A stretch of DNA of 64,000 bases from Anaerovibrio slackiae (lineage in GTDB: Bacteria; Bacillota; Negativicutes; Selenomonadales; Selenomonadaceae), in NCBI RefSeq assembly GCF_009695585.1, contig NZ_VUNR01000005.1:62001-126000 (forward strand). The letters are read 5' to 3'. Of the stretch, positions 8,614 through 17,464 are shown one piece after another. The position numbers were made by a program, and so were the translations under genes. The notes beneath the pieces were generated by a model that was not told the origin of the DNA, made no database searches, and saw only the letters and a list, made by a program, of their open reading frames with translations. Position 1 is the first letter of the stretch, and each line of letters opens with the position of its first letter.

Positions 8614-9093
8614 ATGAAAGCGACTGTATTTTATTTTTCAGTGTCGGGAACTACAAAGCGTTTTGCGGAGATTATTGCTGATGCCATGAGTGCAGAAGGG
8701 GTAGAGGCTCGTGCCATGTCCATTGAGGCAGTGGATGAGCAGTGGGTAAAGGAAAGCCGCTGCGTAATCCTGGGTACGCCTACCTACTTTGCTGACATGG
8801 CAGGCACGGTAAAGTGTTTTTTGGAGAAGTGCGGTAGCTATGAGATGAGTGGCAAGCTGGCAGGTGCTTTTGCCACGGCTCGTTATGTGCATGGGGGCGG
8901 TGAGGCGGCCATCCAGATGATTCAGACTCATTTCATGTGCTATGGCATGCTGGTGTATTCCGGCGGCAGCCAGGATGGGCTGACTATCCATCTTGGGCCG
9001 GTGGCTATCCGGGAGCAGGCGGATGATTATGTGGAGACCTTCCGTATCTACGGCAGCCGTATGGCGAAGAAGGCACTGGAATTGTGGGGCTAA
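8614..9093 (+). CDS. Flavodoxin-like FMN protein
   Basis: A 159-residue flavodoxin/NADPH-dependent FMN reductase-fold protein. The FMN phosphate loop SVSGTT appears at residues 9-14, with a second flavin-contact segment at GTPTYFADMAG (about 54-64) and a later loop near ARYVHGGGE. Proteins of this kind carry electrons or reduce quinones in the cytoplasm; partner unknown. The ATG at 8614 has an AAGGAGAAA site; upstream in-frame residues overlap the toxin gene and are not family-like. Confidence 0.8.
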   Translation: MKATVFYFSVSGTTKRFAEIIADAMSAEGVEARAMSIEAVDEQWVKESRCVILGTPTYFADMAGTVKCFLEKCGSYEMSGKLAGAFATARYVHGGGEAAIQMIQTHFMCYGMLVYSGGSQDGLTIHLGPVAIREQADDYVETFRIYGSRMAKKALELWG

Positions 9094-9157
9094 AAGGTTC
9101 TTTATTGTAATAAGATCTATAGATAGGGCTAGGGGATAATACAGCAATATAGATATG

Positions 9158-9186
9158 GAGCAGGTTTGAAGCCTGCTCTTTTTTTG
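9158..9186 (+). terminator. Terminator after the flavodoxin gene
   Basis: GAGCAGG / CCTGCTC stem with a seven-base loop and a run of eight T. Confidence 0.9.
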
Positions 9187-9198
9187 TGCAAATTTTTA

Positions 9199-9250
9199 TG
9201 AAAATGCTTTCAGAGGCTGAAAACATACTGTGCAGAGAGTGTCCTATAAT
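9199..9250 (+). promoter_or_regulatory. cre-like site and -10 box upstream of lacA
   Basis: The dyad TGAAAATGCTTTCA (9199-9212) has perfect TGAAA/TTTCA arms and resembles the CcpA catabolite response element (consensus TGAAAGCGCTTTCA). A TATAAT at 9245-9250 gives a credible -10; the -35 is weak. Together they suggest a carbon-catabolite-controlled promoter about 90 bases before lacA. CcpA control is inference. Confidence 0.45.
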
Positions 9251-9340
9251 GTAACCATAGCAAGGGAAACACCGGCAAGCCGGAATGAAGGCAGGCAAAT
9301 AGCGGTGTAGAGAAATAAATTATGCAAAGGAGATTTGGAC

Positions 9341-9760
9341 ATGAAGGTTGCAATTTCTGCTAATGAGGTTGGTGCCCGCTTGAAGGATGTTATCAAGGCG
9401 CATCTGAGCGGTGCAGGTTATGAGGTTGTGGATGTTTCTGACAAGGACATCTTCACTGCTACCATGAACGTGGTGGAGCTGGTGAACAAGGGTGAGATTA
9501 CCAGGGGCATCGTGGTGGACGATTATGGCGTGATTCCTTTCAACATCGCTGCCAAGAACCACGGCATTGTATGCGCTCCTGTTTATGAGGATTATACTTC
9601 CAGCATGACGCGCCGTCACAACAGCACCCAGATTATCACCATGGGCTGCAATGTTACCGCTGACGTGCTGTCCTGCCAGCTGGCTGAGAATTTTGTCAAG
9701 ACCGAGTATGATGGGGGACGCCATCAGATTCGCATCGATATGCTGAACCGTGAGCTTTGA
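9341..9760 (+). CDS. lacA: Galactose-6-phosphate isomerase subunit LacA-like
   Basis: A 139-residue RpiB/LacA-fold protein. With LacB it converts galactose-6-phosphate to tagatose-6-phosphate. The sequence opens MKVAISANEVGARLKDVIK and has the LacA-like segment GIVVDDYGVIPFNIAAKNHG; the TRRHNSTQIITMG segment is near residue 90. LacA lacks the catalytic Cys that LacB carries. ATG 9341 is chosen over an in-frame TTG six bases upstream because AAAGGAG is well spaced from it. First gene of a four-gene operon. Confidence 0.85.
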   Translation: MKVAISANEVGARLKDVIKAHLSGAGYEVVDVSDKDIFTATMNVVELVNKGEITRGIVVDDYGVIPFNIAAKNHGIVCAPVYEDYTSSMTRRHNSTQIITMGCNVTADVLSCQLAENFVKTEYDGGRHQIRIDMLNREL

Positions 9761-9796
9761 TAAGCAGGATAACGTGAGACAGGAGGAAAGGTAATT

Positions 9797-10312
9797 ATGA
9801 AAATCGCTATTGGCTGTGACCATATTGTTACTGATATTAAGATTAAGGCAGCTGAGTTTCTGAAGAATCAGGGCCATGAGGTTATTGATGTAGGCACTTA
9901 TGATTTTATCCGCACCCATTATCCTATTTTTGGCCGCAAGGTGGCAAAGGCTGTTGTTACCGGCCAGGCTGACCTGGGGGTATGCATCTGCGGCACCGGC
10001 ATCGGCATCAACAACTCCGCTGTGAAGGTAAAGGGCATCCGCGGTGCCTGCGTGGCTGATGTGCAGACTGCTGTTGCTGCCAAGGAGAACCTGAATGCCA
10101 ATGTCATCGGCTGCGGCGGCCGTGTGCTGGGTGTAGGCACTATCGAGTACATCCTGGAGGCTTTCTTGAAGGCTGAGTACAAGCCGACTCCTGAGAAGGA
10201 GGCACTGATTGCGAAAATTGATGCCATGGTGCCTGAGAATGACTGCATTGAGAACGATGCTCTCTTTGATGAGTTTGAGCAGAAGTGGGCAGAGGGCTAT
10301 TATCACGACTGA
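9797..10312 (+). CDS. lacB: Galactose-6-phosphate isomerase subunit LacB-like
   Basis: A 171-residue RpiB-family subunit. [26 protein letters not shown] opens the protein, then the catalytic-loop signature [15 protein letters not shown] (about 56-70) with Cys, and [16 protein letters not shown]. The C-terminal extension matches LacB rather than ribose-5-phosphate isomerase B. It is 36 bases downstream of lacA with an AGGAGGAAAG site. The pair feeds the tagatose-6-phosphate pathway. Confidence 0.88.
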   Translation: MKIAIGCDHIVTDIKIKAAEFLKNQGHEVIDVGTYDFIRTHYPIFGRKVAKAVVTGQADLGVCICGTGIGINNSAVKVKGIRGACVADVQTAVAAKENLNANVIGCGGRVLGVGTIEYILEAFLKAEYKPTPEKEALIAKIDAMVPENDCIENDALFDEFEQKWAEGYYHD

Positions 10313-10389
10313 TAATGTGATATGATGTAAGGGCTTATCTTTTGCGGGATACGGCATTGCATCATTTAAAAGTTGTGAGTGTTAATTTC

Positions 10390-10413
10390 AGATGTTTAGA
10401 TGTTTAGATGTTT
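10390..10413 (+). repeat. Three tandem 8-bp units before the PTS IIA gene
   Basis: AGATGTTT occurs three times head to tail, ending 17 bases before the IIA start codon and next to its AAGGGGG ribosome site. Such repeats can change copy number by slippage; no regulatory effect is shown. Confidence 0.7.
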
Positions 10414-10430
10414 TAAGGGGGATATTGAAA

Positions 10431-10736
10431 ATGACTAAGGAAGATATGGAAATGGTGGCTATGGAAATCGTAGCCTATGCAGGTGAGGCCCGTACCCAGT
10501 TCCTGAAGGCTATGGACGCCATGGCTGACAAGGACTGGGAGGCAGCTGAGAAGCTGATCAGCGAGGGGTATGAGACCGTGCTGAGCGCCCATGATTCCCA
10601 GACTGATATGATTGCCAGGGAGGCCGGCGGCGAGGACATGGAGCTGTGCTTCCTGATGGTGCATGCACAGGACCATCTGATGAACGCTATGCTGCTGGGT
10701 GATATGTGCAAGCGTTTCATGAAGATGATGAAGTAA
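10431..10736 (+). CDS. PTS lactose/cellobiose-type IIA component
   Basis: A 101-residue all-helical EIIA of the Lac family that receives phosphate from HPr and hands it to EIIB. The active-site histidine lies in FLMVHAQDHLMNAM (about residues 75-88), matching the family LxxHAQDHL pattern. The ATG follows AAGGGGG. No IIB or IIC gene is present in this operon, so the partner transporter must be encoded elsewhere. Confidence 0.88.
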   Translation: MTKEDMEMVAMEIVAYAGEARTQFLKAMDAMADKDWEAAEKLISEGYETVLSAHDSQTDMIAREAGGEDMELCFLMVHAQDHLMNAMLLGDMCKRFMKMMK

Positions 10737-10766
10737 TTCGGGCTGTCAGGCAGGAGGAAATTAAAA

Positions 10767-11615
10767 ATGTTAGTTACCGCAAAAGAGATGCTGCTGGAGG
10801 CAAAGCAGGGCAAGTATGCCATCGGTGCCTTCAATGTTGAGAATATGGAAATGGTTATGGCTGTGCTGGCTGCTGCCGAGGCGAAGAATTCCCCGGTTAT
10901 CATGCAGACTACTCCGGGCACTATCAAGTATGCAGGCGTGGATTATTATTATGCTAACGTGGCTGCTGCCGCTGCACGGAGCAAGGTGCCTGTCGTTATG
11001 CACTTGGACCATGGTGACAGCTTTGACCGTGCCATGGCTGCTTATCGCGCCGGTTATACATCCATCATGATTGACGGCTCCAAGCTGTCCCTGGAGGAGA
11101 ATATTGCCCTGACCAAGCGTGTTGTGGATGCCTGCCATCCGGGCGGCGTGTCCGTTGAGGGCGAGCTGGGCAAGGTCGGCGGCAAGGAGGATGACCTGGA
11201 CGGCGGCGATGACAATCCATACACCAATCCTGACGAGGCAAAGATTTTCGTTGAGCAGACCGGCGTGGATTATCTGGCTATCGGCGTAGGCACGGCACAC
11301 GGCGTGTACAAGGGGATTCCTCATGTAAATACCGACCTGATTGCCACTATCCGTGACCTGGTGGACATTCCGCTGGTGCTCCATGGTACTTCCGGCGTGC
11401 CTGATGACCAGGTTACTACTTCCGTGAAGAACGGTATCTGCAAGGTAAACTATGCTACTGACCTGCGCATTGCCTTTACCAAGGGCGTGAAGGAGTTCAT
11501 GGCTGCTAATCCTGAGGCTTTTGACCCGAAGAAGTATTGCAAGCAGGGCATGGCTGAGGTGCAGAAGTATGTGGAGCAGAAGATTGAGGTCTGCGGCTCC
11601 GCGAACAAGGCATAA
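10767..11615 (+). CDS. Class II tagatose-/fructose-bisphosphate aldolase (GatY/KbaY-like)
   Basis: A 282-residue zinc-dependent aldolase. Zn-ligand histidines are visible in VVMHLDHGDS (about 79-88), IGVGTAHGVYKG (about 170-181) and VLHGTSGVPD (about 204-213). The length and the neighbouring lacAB favour cleavage of tagatose-1,6-bisphosphate, where Gram-positive lac operons use the unrelated class I LacD. Fructose-bisphosphate aldolase activity cannot be excluded. An AGGAGGAAA site is 30 bases after the IIA gene. Last gene of the operon. Confidence 0.85.
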   Translation: MLVTAKEMLLEAKQGKYAIGAFNVENMEMVMAVLAAAEAKNSPVIMQTTPGTIKYAGVDYYYANVAAAAARSKVPVVMHLDHGDSFDRAMAAYRAGYTSIMIDGSKLSLEENIALTKRVVDACHPGGVSVEGELGKVGGKEDDLDGGDDNPYTNPDEAKIFVEQTGVDYLAIGVGTAHGVYKGIPHVNTDLIATIRDLVDIPLVLHGTSGVPDDQVTTSVKNGICKVNYATDLRIAFTKGVKEFMAANPEAFDPKKYCKQGMAEVQKYVEQKIEVCGSANKA

Positions 11616-11643
11616 ATTTTTCGCTATAAAAATAATAAAACTT

Positions 11644-11731
11644 AAAACACGTCGGCAGTACCCACGAAAACCCGCTTGCGCTCAATGGATAAAAAAGGTT
11701 TTCGTCTGGTACATACCGGCGTGTTTTTGGT
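11644..11731. terminator. Bidirectional terminator between aldolase and rpiR-type genes
   Basis: Long imperfect hairpin: AAACACG...CGG and GTACC pair with GGTAC...CCGGCGTGTTT, and an inner GAAAACC pairs with GGTTTTC. A run of T follows on the plus strand and A-rich sequence precedes it, so it can stop both convergent genes. Confidence 0.75.
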
Positions 11732-11747
11732 TTACAAAAGGCGCATA

Positions 11748-12557
11748 TCACACATGATAATTGCGATTGCTCTTTGCCCGTTCCCGTGCCATTTTCCTGG
11801 CTTCCTCCTGCTGATGCTGTATTATCAGGTAGTCAATGAGGATACGGCTGATGACATAGAGGGGCAGCCGGGAGGTCACATCCACCCGGGTAAAGGAGCG
11901 GTTCCTGTGGCTGTAGCCCTGGATTTTGATATGGGCGATTTTGTTCAGGGGCAGCTCCGGCGGGGCGCAGGTAATGGAAATAATCCTGGCACCCATCATG
12001 GAGGCCCGCTCGGCAGCAGAGATCAGCTCCGGCGTGCTGCCTGACATGGAAAAGAGGATAACCACGGATGTGCTGTCTGAATGGCCGCTCAGCTCCTGCA
12101 TGATGTTGGAGTCGGTGTTGAGGATGACGCATTTGCCCAGCACCTGCAGCTTCAAGGTCATTTCCGATGCTACCTGGTTGGAAAGCCCCTTGGAGAAAAC
12201 GAAAATCTTCTCCGCCTTTTGGATTTCCTCTACCGCCTTGAGGATAGTATCGATGGAGAGCTGGTCGATGGTGTTGCTGATTTCCGTCAGTGACTTGTTG
12301 AAAATCTCGTTGATGTCCGTGGTATCCTGCTTGACCTCCGTATGCTGGGTAAGCATGTAGCGAAGCTCCGCAAAGCCGGAGATGCCGCATTTCTTGATGG
12401 TGCGGGAGACGGTGGCAGGGGATGAGTAGGTAGCCTCTGCCACATCGCTGATGGACATGTTGGAGATTTTTTCTGCATTGGAGTTGATGAAGCTGATGAC
12501 ATTCTTCTCCGTGTCGGTCAGTTTGTTCAAAAAGTCATGGTCAATTTTTATGAGCAT
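11748..12557 (-). CDS. RpiR/MurR-family regulator with SIS domain
   Basis: A 269-residue sugar-phosphate-sensing regulator. The N-terminal HTH_6 domain (about 1-77) contains the recognition region SISDVAEATYSSPATVSRTIKK. A SIS domain follows, with the FVFSKGLSNQVASEMTLKL strand-loop and the phosphosugar loop FSMSGSTPELI. RpiR proteins bind sugar phosphates and control neighbouring sugar operons, so the convergent lacAB-IIA-aldolase operon is a likely target (inference). ATG 12557 is chosen for the GAGGTG site and the family-typical start MLIKIDHDFLNKL. Confidence 0.9.
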   Translation of the reverse strand: MLIKIDHDFLNKLTDTEKNVISFINSNAEKISNMSISDVAEATYSSPATVSRTIKKCGISGFAELRYMLTQHTEVKQDTTDINEIFNKSLTEISNTIDQLSIDTILKAVEEIQKAEKIFVFSKGLSNQVASEMTLKLQVLGKCVILNTDSNIMQELSGHSDSTSVVILFSMSGSTPELISAAERASMMGARIISITCAPPELPLNKIAHIKIQGYSHRNRSFTRVDVTSRLPLYVISRILIDYLIIQHQQEEARKMARERAKSNRNYHV

Positions 12558-12730
12558 AATAGGCACCTCGCACATCATTTTCTGTATTGCTTGCATTGGC
12601 AGCTGGCAGCCGGGCCTGCATACCACGCCTCTAATAATACCATAAAAGAAGAAATTGTGCCAAATATATGGGTAATCAGCACTATCTTTCAGAAAATTCC
12701 TCCGGTGAGGAATGAAAGTTCTAAGAAATA

Positions 12731-12760
12731 TTGGACAAACGTCAAAAGATGTGGTATCAT
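12731..12760 (+). promoter_or_regulatory. Promoter of the HU gene
   Basis: TTGGAC (12731-12736) and TATCAT (12755-12760) with an 18-base spacer, about 37 bases before the start codon. Confidence 0.65.
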
Positions 12761-12796
12761 AGCTTCCGTATTAAAAACCGAAAGGGGATTAGTAAA

Positions 12797-13072
12797 ATGA
12801 CAAAAGCAGAATTGATTGCAAATGTTGCAAAAAAGGCCGAGCTGACTCAGAAGGACACTGAGGCAGCAGTAAACGCATTCTTCAGCACTGTACAGGAGTC
12901 CCTGGCTGCTGGCGAGAATGTTCAGGTTATTGGTTTCGGTACCTTCGAGGTTAGGGAGCGTGCTGCCCGTGTTGGCCGCAATCCGCAGACTGGCGAGGAG
13001 ATTCAGATTGCCGCTGCCAAGGTTCCTGCTTTCAAGCCTGGCAAGGCATTGAAGGATGCTGTGAACAAGTAA
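12797..13072 (+). CDS. hup: Histone-like DNA-binding protein HU
   Basis: A 91-residue HU-family protein ([20 protein letters not shown] ... [12 protein letters not shown]). HU dimers bend and compact DNA with little sequence preference. The DNA-gripping arm [23 protein letters not shown] is intact with the tip proline. Monocistronic: own promoter upstream, terminator downstream. IHF identity is unlikely given the single-gene Firmicute pattern. Confidence 0.96.
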   Translation: MTKAELIANVAKKAELTQKDTEAAVNAFFSTVQESLAAGENVQVIGFGTFEVRERAARVGRNPQTGEEIQIAAAKVPAFKPGKALKDAVNK

Positions 13073-13093
13073 TTTTAAAAAAATTACTCATAA

Positions 13094-13127
13094 AAAGAGC
13101 TGTCGATTTTTTCGATGGCTTTTTTTT
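13094..13127 (+). terminator. Terminator of the HU gene
   Basis: AGCTGTCGA / TCGATGGCT stem with a short T-rich loop and TTTTTTTT tail. Confidence 0.9.
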
Positions 13128-13270
13128 GGTATTTTTCCCATAATAACAAAATAATTATAAAAAAAAGAAGGATTTTTCAATTAAACGGCGAATACTAAAA
13201 GATGTACAGGATAATATAATAATCATGGAAATTCCACATTTATTTGCGGAATAAGGGGTGTGAGCCGTGC

Positions 13271-14536
13271 ATGTATAAATGTGACCTGAATATCTATCTG
13301 GTGGGGGTAGAGACCGAGGCTGCCGAGGCAATGCGGTCGGTAGAGCCTTTGGAGTGGTTTTCCCACAACTTCATTGCGGCTGACGGCTTTGCTGGGATTG
13401 ATGTGCAGGAGGCAGATGTTCTTGTTTTCAAAGCTTCTGCCGGTGCAGGAGCGGAGCGTGTCAGGGAAATGGCTGGTGATAAGGCTGTGTGCGTTATTTG
13501 CAGTGATGATGCTTCCGGCATGTCGTGCCGTGAGCTGTCCGCTGTGGATGATGTGTGGCCCGGCAGGCTGGCCTTTGACACGGCAAAGCTGCTCTTTGCC
13601 CGGCTGATGAAGGATATAAAGCTGAAGAAGGATGCCTGGCTGTGGGAGCTGGAGCTGCAGTCGGTGATTGACACCAGCATGGACCTCATCTGGTTCAAGG
13701 GGCGCTACGGGGAGCATTGGCGCGTCAATGACGCCTTCTGCAAGATAGTGAACAAGACCAAGGAGGACATCCGTGGCAAGCAGCATTACTATATCTGGGG
13801 GCTCAGCGAGGAGGAATACAAGGCTGGCAAGTTTGTCTGCCTGGAGACCGAGCAGGATGTGAAGGAGGCCGGCAAGACCTGCCGCTTCCGGGAGCATGTC
13901 ATGGGGCAGGACGGCCTCAGGGAAATGATTACCCTGAAGACACCCCTCTATGACGAAAAGGGCGAGTTCCTGGGGACTGTAGGCGTTGCCAAGGACATAA
14001 CCAAGGAGGAGGCGTATCGCAAAAAGCTTTTGCATCAGGCTCAGACTGATGAGCTGACAGGACTGCTGAACCGGCGGTACTGCTTCTTCAAGCTGGAAAA
14101 GCTGGCCAGATGCGAGCGGCTGGCTATCTGCTACATGGATCTTGATTTCTTCAAGGAGCTCAATGACAGGTACGGCCATCAGGCCGGGGATGATGCCCTG
14201 GTGGGCTTTGCCGGGCTGCTGCGGCAGAATTTCCCGGAGGCGATGAATGTCCGCATGGGTGGCGACGAGTTCGTAGTTGTCATGTGTGGTGAGCATAGCA
14301 GGGAGGGCATCCAGTCCCAGCTGGACAATTTTATGGATAATGTGCACGAGTTTTTTGCCAGGACGGAGGAATTCCGAGAGCTATCCGTCAGCATAGGCGT
14401 TACCATAGGGGAGGAGGCAGGCATTCCGCTGGAAGTCCTGCTCCGCCAGGGGGACGTCGCCATGTATGAGGCAAAGAACGGCGGCAAGAACAGATATTGC
14501 TTCTACAGTGATGAAATGTATGGAGCAAATAGATAA
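13271..14536 (+). CDS. PAS-GGDEF diguanylate cyclase
   Basis: A 421-residue cytoplasmic signalling protein. An N-terminal alpha/beta segment of about 110 residues (unassigned) precedes a PAS domain (about 125-255, SVIDTSMDLIWFKGRYGEHWRVND ... GVAKDITKEE). A GGDEF domain follows from about 260, with the signature MGGDEFVVV near residue 331 and DELTGLLNRR at its start. It should make cyclic-di-GMP. No RxxD inhibitory site is obvious just before GGDEF. ATG 13271 is used (AAGGGGTG upstream). No transmembrane segment. It lies 28 bases before the chemoreceptor gene and may be co-expressed with it. Confidence 0.88.
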   Translation: MYKCDLNIYLVGVETEAAEAMRSVEPLEWFSHNFIAADGFAGIDVQEADVLVFKASAGAGAERVREMAGDKAVCVICSDDASGMSCRELSAVDDVWPGRLAFDTAKLLFARLMKDIKLKKDAWLWELELQSVIDTSMDLIWFKGRYGEHWRVNDAFCKIVNKTKEDIRGKQHYYIWGLSEEEYKAGKFVCLETEQDVKEAGKTCRFREHVMGQDGLREMITLKTPLYDEKGEFLGTVGVAKDITKEEAYRKKLLHQAQTDELTGLLNRRYCFFKLEKLARCERLAICYMDLDFFKELNDRYGHQAGDDALVGFAGLLRQNFPEAMNVRMGGDEFVVVMCGEHSREGIQSQLDNFMDNVHEFFARTEEFRELSVSIGVTIGEEAGIPLEVLLRQGDVAMYEAKNGGKNRYCFYSDEMYGANR

Positions 14537-14563
14537 GTGTAATTATTTTAGGGGGTATGTGCT

Positions 14564-16381
14564 ATGACAGATTTTAGGGAAATGGGAAATTTCAGGTCTA
14601 TCAAGATGCAGCTGATTGGTGTTATTGCAGGTGTATCGGTGGCAACAGGGCTATTGCTTGGCGGTTTCTTTATTTTTTCGCAGATTCAGAACAATCACGC
14701 CCAGCTGGATCATTATCGGGCAAACCTGGAGGCAAATGTTGAAGCAAGCCTGAAGGGCGAAACCCAGGTGGCATTCAGCATCCTTGAGCAGATGCACAAG
14801 AAGGAGCAGGCAGGTGAGCTGACCCGGGAGCAGGCTCAGAAGCAGGCAGCCGACCTGGTGCGTGACCTGCGCTATGACAATGGCAAGGGCTACTTCTGGA
14901 TTGATACCAAGGAAGGCGTGAACGTGGTGCTTTTGGGGCGTCCTTCCGAGGGCAAGTCCCGTATTGACCTGGTGGACCCGAATGGCACTTATTTCATCAA
15001 GGAAATGCTTGCCAACGGCCTCAAGGAGGGCGGCGGTTTCACTGATTTGATGTTTGCCAAGCCGAATGAGACCACTCCGCTGCCGAAGCGCAACTATACT
15101 GTCTGCTTCCAGCCATGGGGCTGGGTAATCGGTACCGGTGTCTGGATTGACCAGATTGATGCCCAGGTTGCCGAGGAGCAGGCACTTTTGCAGAGTGAGC
15201 TGCAGAGCGACATCCTGATCGCTGTACTTGTTATCATCATTCTGCTGGTGCTGTTTGTAGCTTTTGCTATTTATATGGGCAACCGCATTGCTACGCCGAT
15301 TCAGCTGGTTACCAAGCATATTCAGTGGATGGGTGATGGCGACTTCCGTGCCCATCAGGAGGATGCGGCAGAGATGCAGGCGCTGGCTGCCAGGCCGGAT
15401 GAGCTGGGCGTTATGACTCACGCCATGGACGATATGCAGGGCAAGCTTCTGAAGCTGATGCAGCAGATTGTGGAGACTGCCGAGTATCTGGCAGCGGCTT
15501 CCGAGGAGCTGACCTCCACCTCCGAGCAGGCGGCTACTGTCAGCAAGTCTATTGCCGAGTCCGTGATGAATGTGGCAGGCTCCTGCAGTGAGCAGTTTAC
15601 TGAGGTGGAAACTGCTTCCGGCAATGTCAGCAACCTGACTGCACACATGCAGGAATTTTCCGCTACGATTCGTGAAAGCAGCCACAAGATTCAGGAGACT
15701 GACGAAGTGGCAGAGCAGGGACGTGCCAATGTAGGTACTGCGGTGAACAACATGGAAACTATTGATGCTACTGTTACCCATATTGCAGAGGTTATTGAGC
15801 GCCTTGGCGAGCAGAGCCAGCAGATCGGCGTTATCATTGACACCATTTCCTCTATTGCCGAGCAGACCAACCTGCTGGCACTGAATGCGGCTATTGAGGC
15901 TGCCCGCGCTGGTGAGCACGGCAGGGGATTTGCCGTTGTGGCCGAGGAAGTAAGAAAGCTGGCAGAGCAGTCCCAGGCTTCTGCCGGTGAGATTGCCGCC
16001 GTGGTAGTTGGCATCCAGAAGGATACCGAGAATGCTGTAAAGGCTATGAAGGCCGGCGTTGAGCAGGTAAAGAGCGGTACCGGTGCCGTAAAGGATGCCG
16101 GTGGCTCCTTCGCCCATATTGCCGAGATGGTATCCGTGGTGGCTGATAACTCCAACACCATGGAGAATGCGGTGACTGTCCTGGCTGACAGCACCATGAA
16201 GATTAACGAGGCCATTGAGAAGATTAACTCCATGAGCCGTGCTGTAGCCAGCGAGGCGGAGACTGTATCTGCCGCTACCGAGGAGGAGACTGCTTCCATG
16301 CTGGAGATTGCAGATGCCAGCCGCAAGCTGGCTGAGCAGGCACAGGATTTGCAGAACTCCCTGGCTCAGTTCAAGCTGTAA
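14564..16381 (+). CDS. Cache-domain methyl-accepting chemotaxis protein
   Basis: A 605-residue inner-membrane chemoreceptor. TM1 is at about 15-35 (QLIGVIAGVSVATGLLLGGF). The periplasmic single-Cache (sCache_2-like) domain spans about 40-205 (YDNGKGYFWIDTKEG ... WGWVIGTGVWIDQID). TM2 is at about 222-243, then HAMP, then the MCP signalling hairpin whose tip IDTISSIAEQTNLLALNAAIEAARAG is essentially invariant. It transmits ligand binding to CheA/CheW. Ligand unknown; sCache_2 domains often bind small organic acids. A motile host is implied. Confidence 0.94.
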   Translation: MTDFREMGNFRSIKMQLIGVIAGVSVATGLLLGGFFIFSQIQNNHAQLDHYRANLEANVEASLKGETQVAFSILEQMHKKEQAGELTREQAQKQAADLVRDLRYDNGKGYFWIDTKEGVNVVLLGRPSEGKSRIDLVDPNGTYFIKEMLANGLKEGGGFTDLMFAKPNETTPLPKRNYTVCFQPWGWVIGTGVWIDQIDAQVAEEQALLQSELQSDILIAVLVIIILLVLFVAFAIYMGNRIATPIQLVTKHIQWMGDGDFRAHQEDAAEMQALAARPDELGVMTHAMDDMQGKLLKLMQQIVETAEYLAAASEELTSTSEQAATVSKSIAESVMNVAGSCSEQFTEVETASGNVSNLTAHMQEFSATIRESSHKIQETDEVAEQGRANVGTAVNNMETIDATVTHIAEVIERLGEQSQQIGVIIDTISSIAEQTNLLALNAAIEAARAGEHGRGFAVVAEEVRKLAEQSQASAGEIAAVVVGIQKDTENAVKAMKAGVEQVKSGTGAVKDAGGSFAHIAEMVSVVADNSNTMENAVTVLADSTMKINEAIEKINSMSRAVASEAETVSAATEEETASMLEIADASRKLAEQAQDLQNSLAQFKL

Positions 16382-16415
16382 GTTGTAAGTTATAAGTGAT
16401 AAAGGATGGTAATTG

Positions 16416-16829
16416 ATGCTGGAGAAAATGATTGGCGGCAGGCTGAACCGAAAGAAGTATATCATGTATTATCTGGCTACCATAGTTGCAGCTGTGGTGG
16501 TGATGATGCTGTTCAGCGCCGCAATGATGGCAACCGGCCAGCTGGAGACTATGGAGACTGGCGGCACCATGTATATTGGGGGAGTGCTGATTGGGCTTTT
16601 TTCCAACCTGGTTGCGGTGTGCCTGGGCATCAGGCGGCTGCACGACCTGGGCAAGGGCGGCAAATGGCTGCTGGCAGTTATAGTGCCAGCCGTGCTCAGC
16701 TTCGGCGTGTATTTTTTGGACAGCAGCCTGGTGGCGAACCTGGTCAGTGCACTGGATATTGCCGTTGTCATAGCTTTGGCTGTGATGAAGGGCAACGAGG
16801 GTGCCAATGAGTTCGGTCCTGCCAGCTGA
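16416..16829 (+). CDS. DUF805 membrane protein
   Basis: A 137-residue integral membrane protein with three to four hydrophobic helices. The DUF805 hallmark GIRRLHDLGKGGKWLL lies near residues 70-86, and the N-terminal GRLNRKKYIMYYL matches the family RxNRxxYW pattern. Function of DUF805 (YhaH-like) proteins is unknown. ATG 16416 has AAAGGATGGT upstream. Its neighbours give no functional hint. Confidence 0.85.
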   Translation: MLEKMIGGRLNRKKYIMYYLATIVAAVVVMMLFSAAMMATGQLETMETGGTMYIGGVLIGLFSNLVAVCLGIRRLHDLGKGGKWLLAVIVPAVLSFGVYFLDSSLVANLVSALDIAVVIALAVMKGNEGANEFGPAS

Positions 16830-16867
16830 AATCCTGTTGCAGCCGGGCTTTTAAGTTAAAGCCTTCG

Positions 16868-16907
16868 ATATATCCGCATCAGCTTTTGATGCGGATATAT
16901 TTTTTTG
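16868..16907 (+). terminator. Terminator after the DUF805 gene
   Basis: Perfect stem ATATATCCGCATCA / TGATGCGGATATAT around a short loop, then TTTTTT. Confidence 0.95.
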
Positions 16908-17049
16908 CAGGATTTTTGTTTTTCATGTAGAATATATAATATATGTGGCGATTATCCAAACCGCCGTAAAACCCCTAGCTTCAGCTATAGGGATACAATT
17001 CAACGTAGATAGTCTTGTATTAGTTTACTTAAAGTGATATAATACAAAC

Positions 17050-17460
17050 ATGAGCGAAATAAAATACCACTCAAGCCACAATATCGTATATTCGTGTAAG
17101 TATCATATTGTATTCTGCCCCAAGTACCGCAGAAAAGTGTTGGTCAATGGCGTTGATACCAGACTAAAGGAGCTGGTCAAGTCAATCTGTGAAGAAATCC
17201 AAGTCGATGTAATCGAAATGGAAATCATGCCAGACCATGTGCATCTTCTACTGGAGGTTCATCCGCAGTTCGGTATTCACAAAGCCGTAAAAACTATCAA
17301 GGGTAAGACCTCTCGTATCTTGAGGCAGGAATTTCCATGGCTGACAACTAAACTGCCTAGCCTATGGACAAACAGCTATTTCTGCTCCACTGTCGGCGGT
17401 GCTCCGCTTAACATCGTGAAGCAGTATATCGAGAGCCAAAAAACATCGCAAAGGAAGTGA
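17050..17460 (+). CDS. tnpA: IS200/IS605 Y1 transposase TnpA
   Basis: A 136-residue HUH single-strand transposase. The metal-binding HUH motif is seen as PDHVHLLLEV (about 60-69), and the nucleophilic tyrosine in KQYIESQK near the C-terminus. The opening SHNIVYSCKYHIVFCPKYRRKVL is diagnostic. It cuts and joins the hairpin-marked ends in single-stranded DNA, usually at replication forks. Ends four bases before tnpB. Confidence 0.97.
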   Translation: MSEIKYHSSHNIVYSCKYHIVFCPKYRRKVLVNGVDTRLKELVKSICEEIQVDVIEMEIMPDHVHLLLEVHPQFGIHKAVKTIKGKTSRILRQEFPWLTTKLPSLWTNSYFCSTVGGAPLNIVKQYIESQKTSQRK

Positions 17461-17464
17461 GAAA

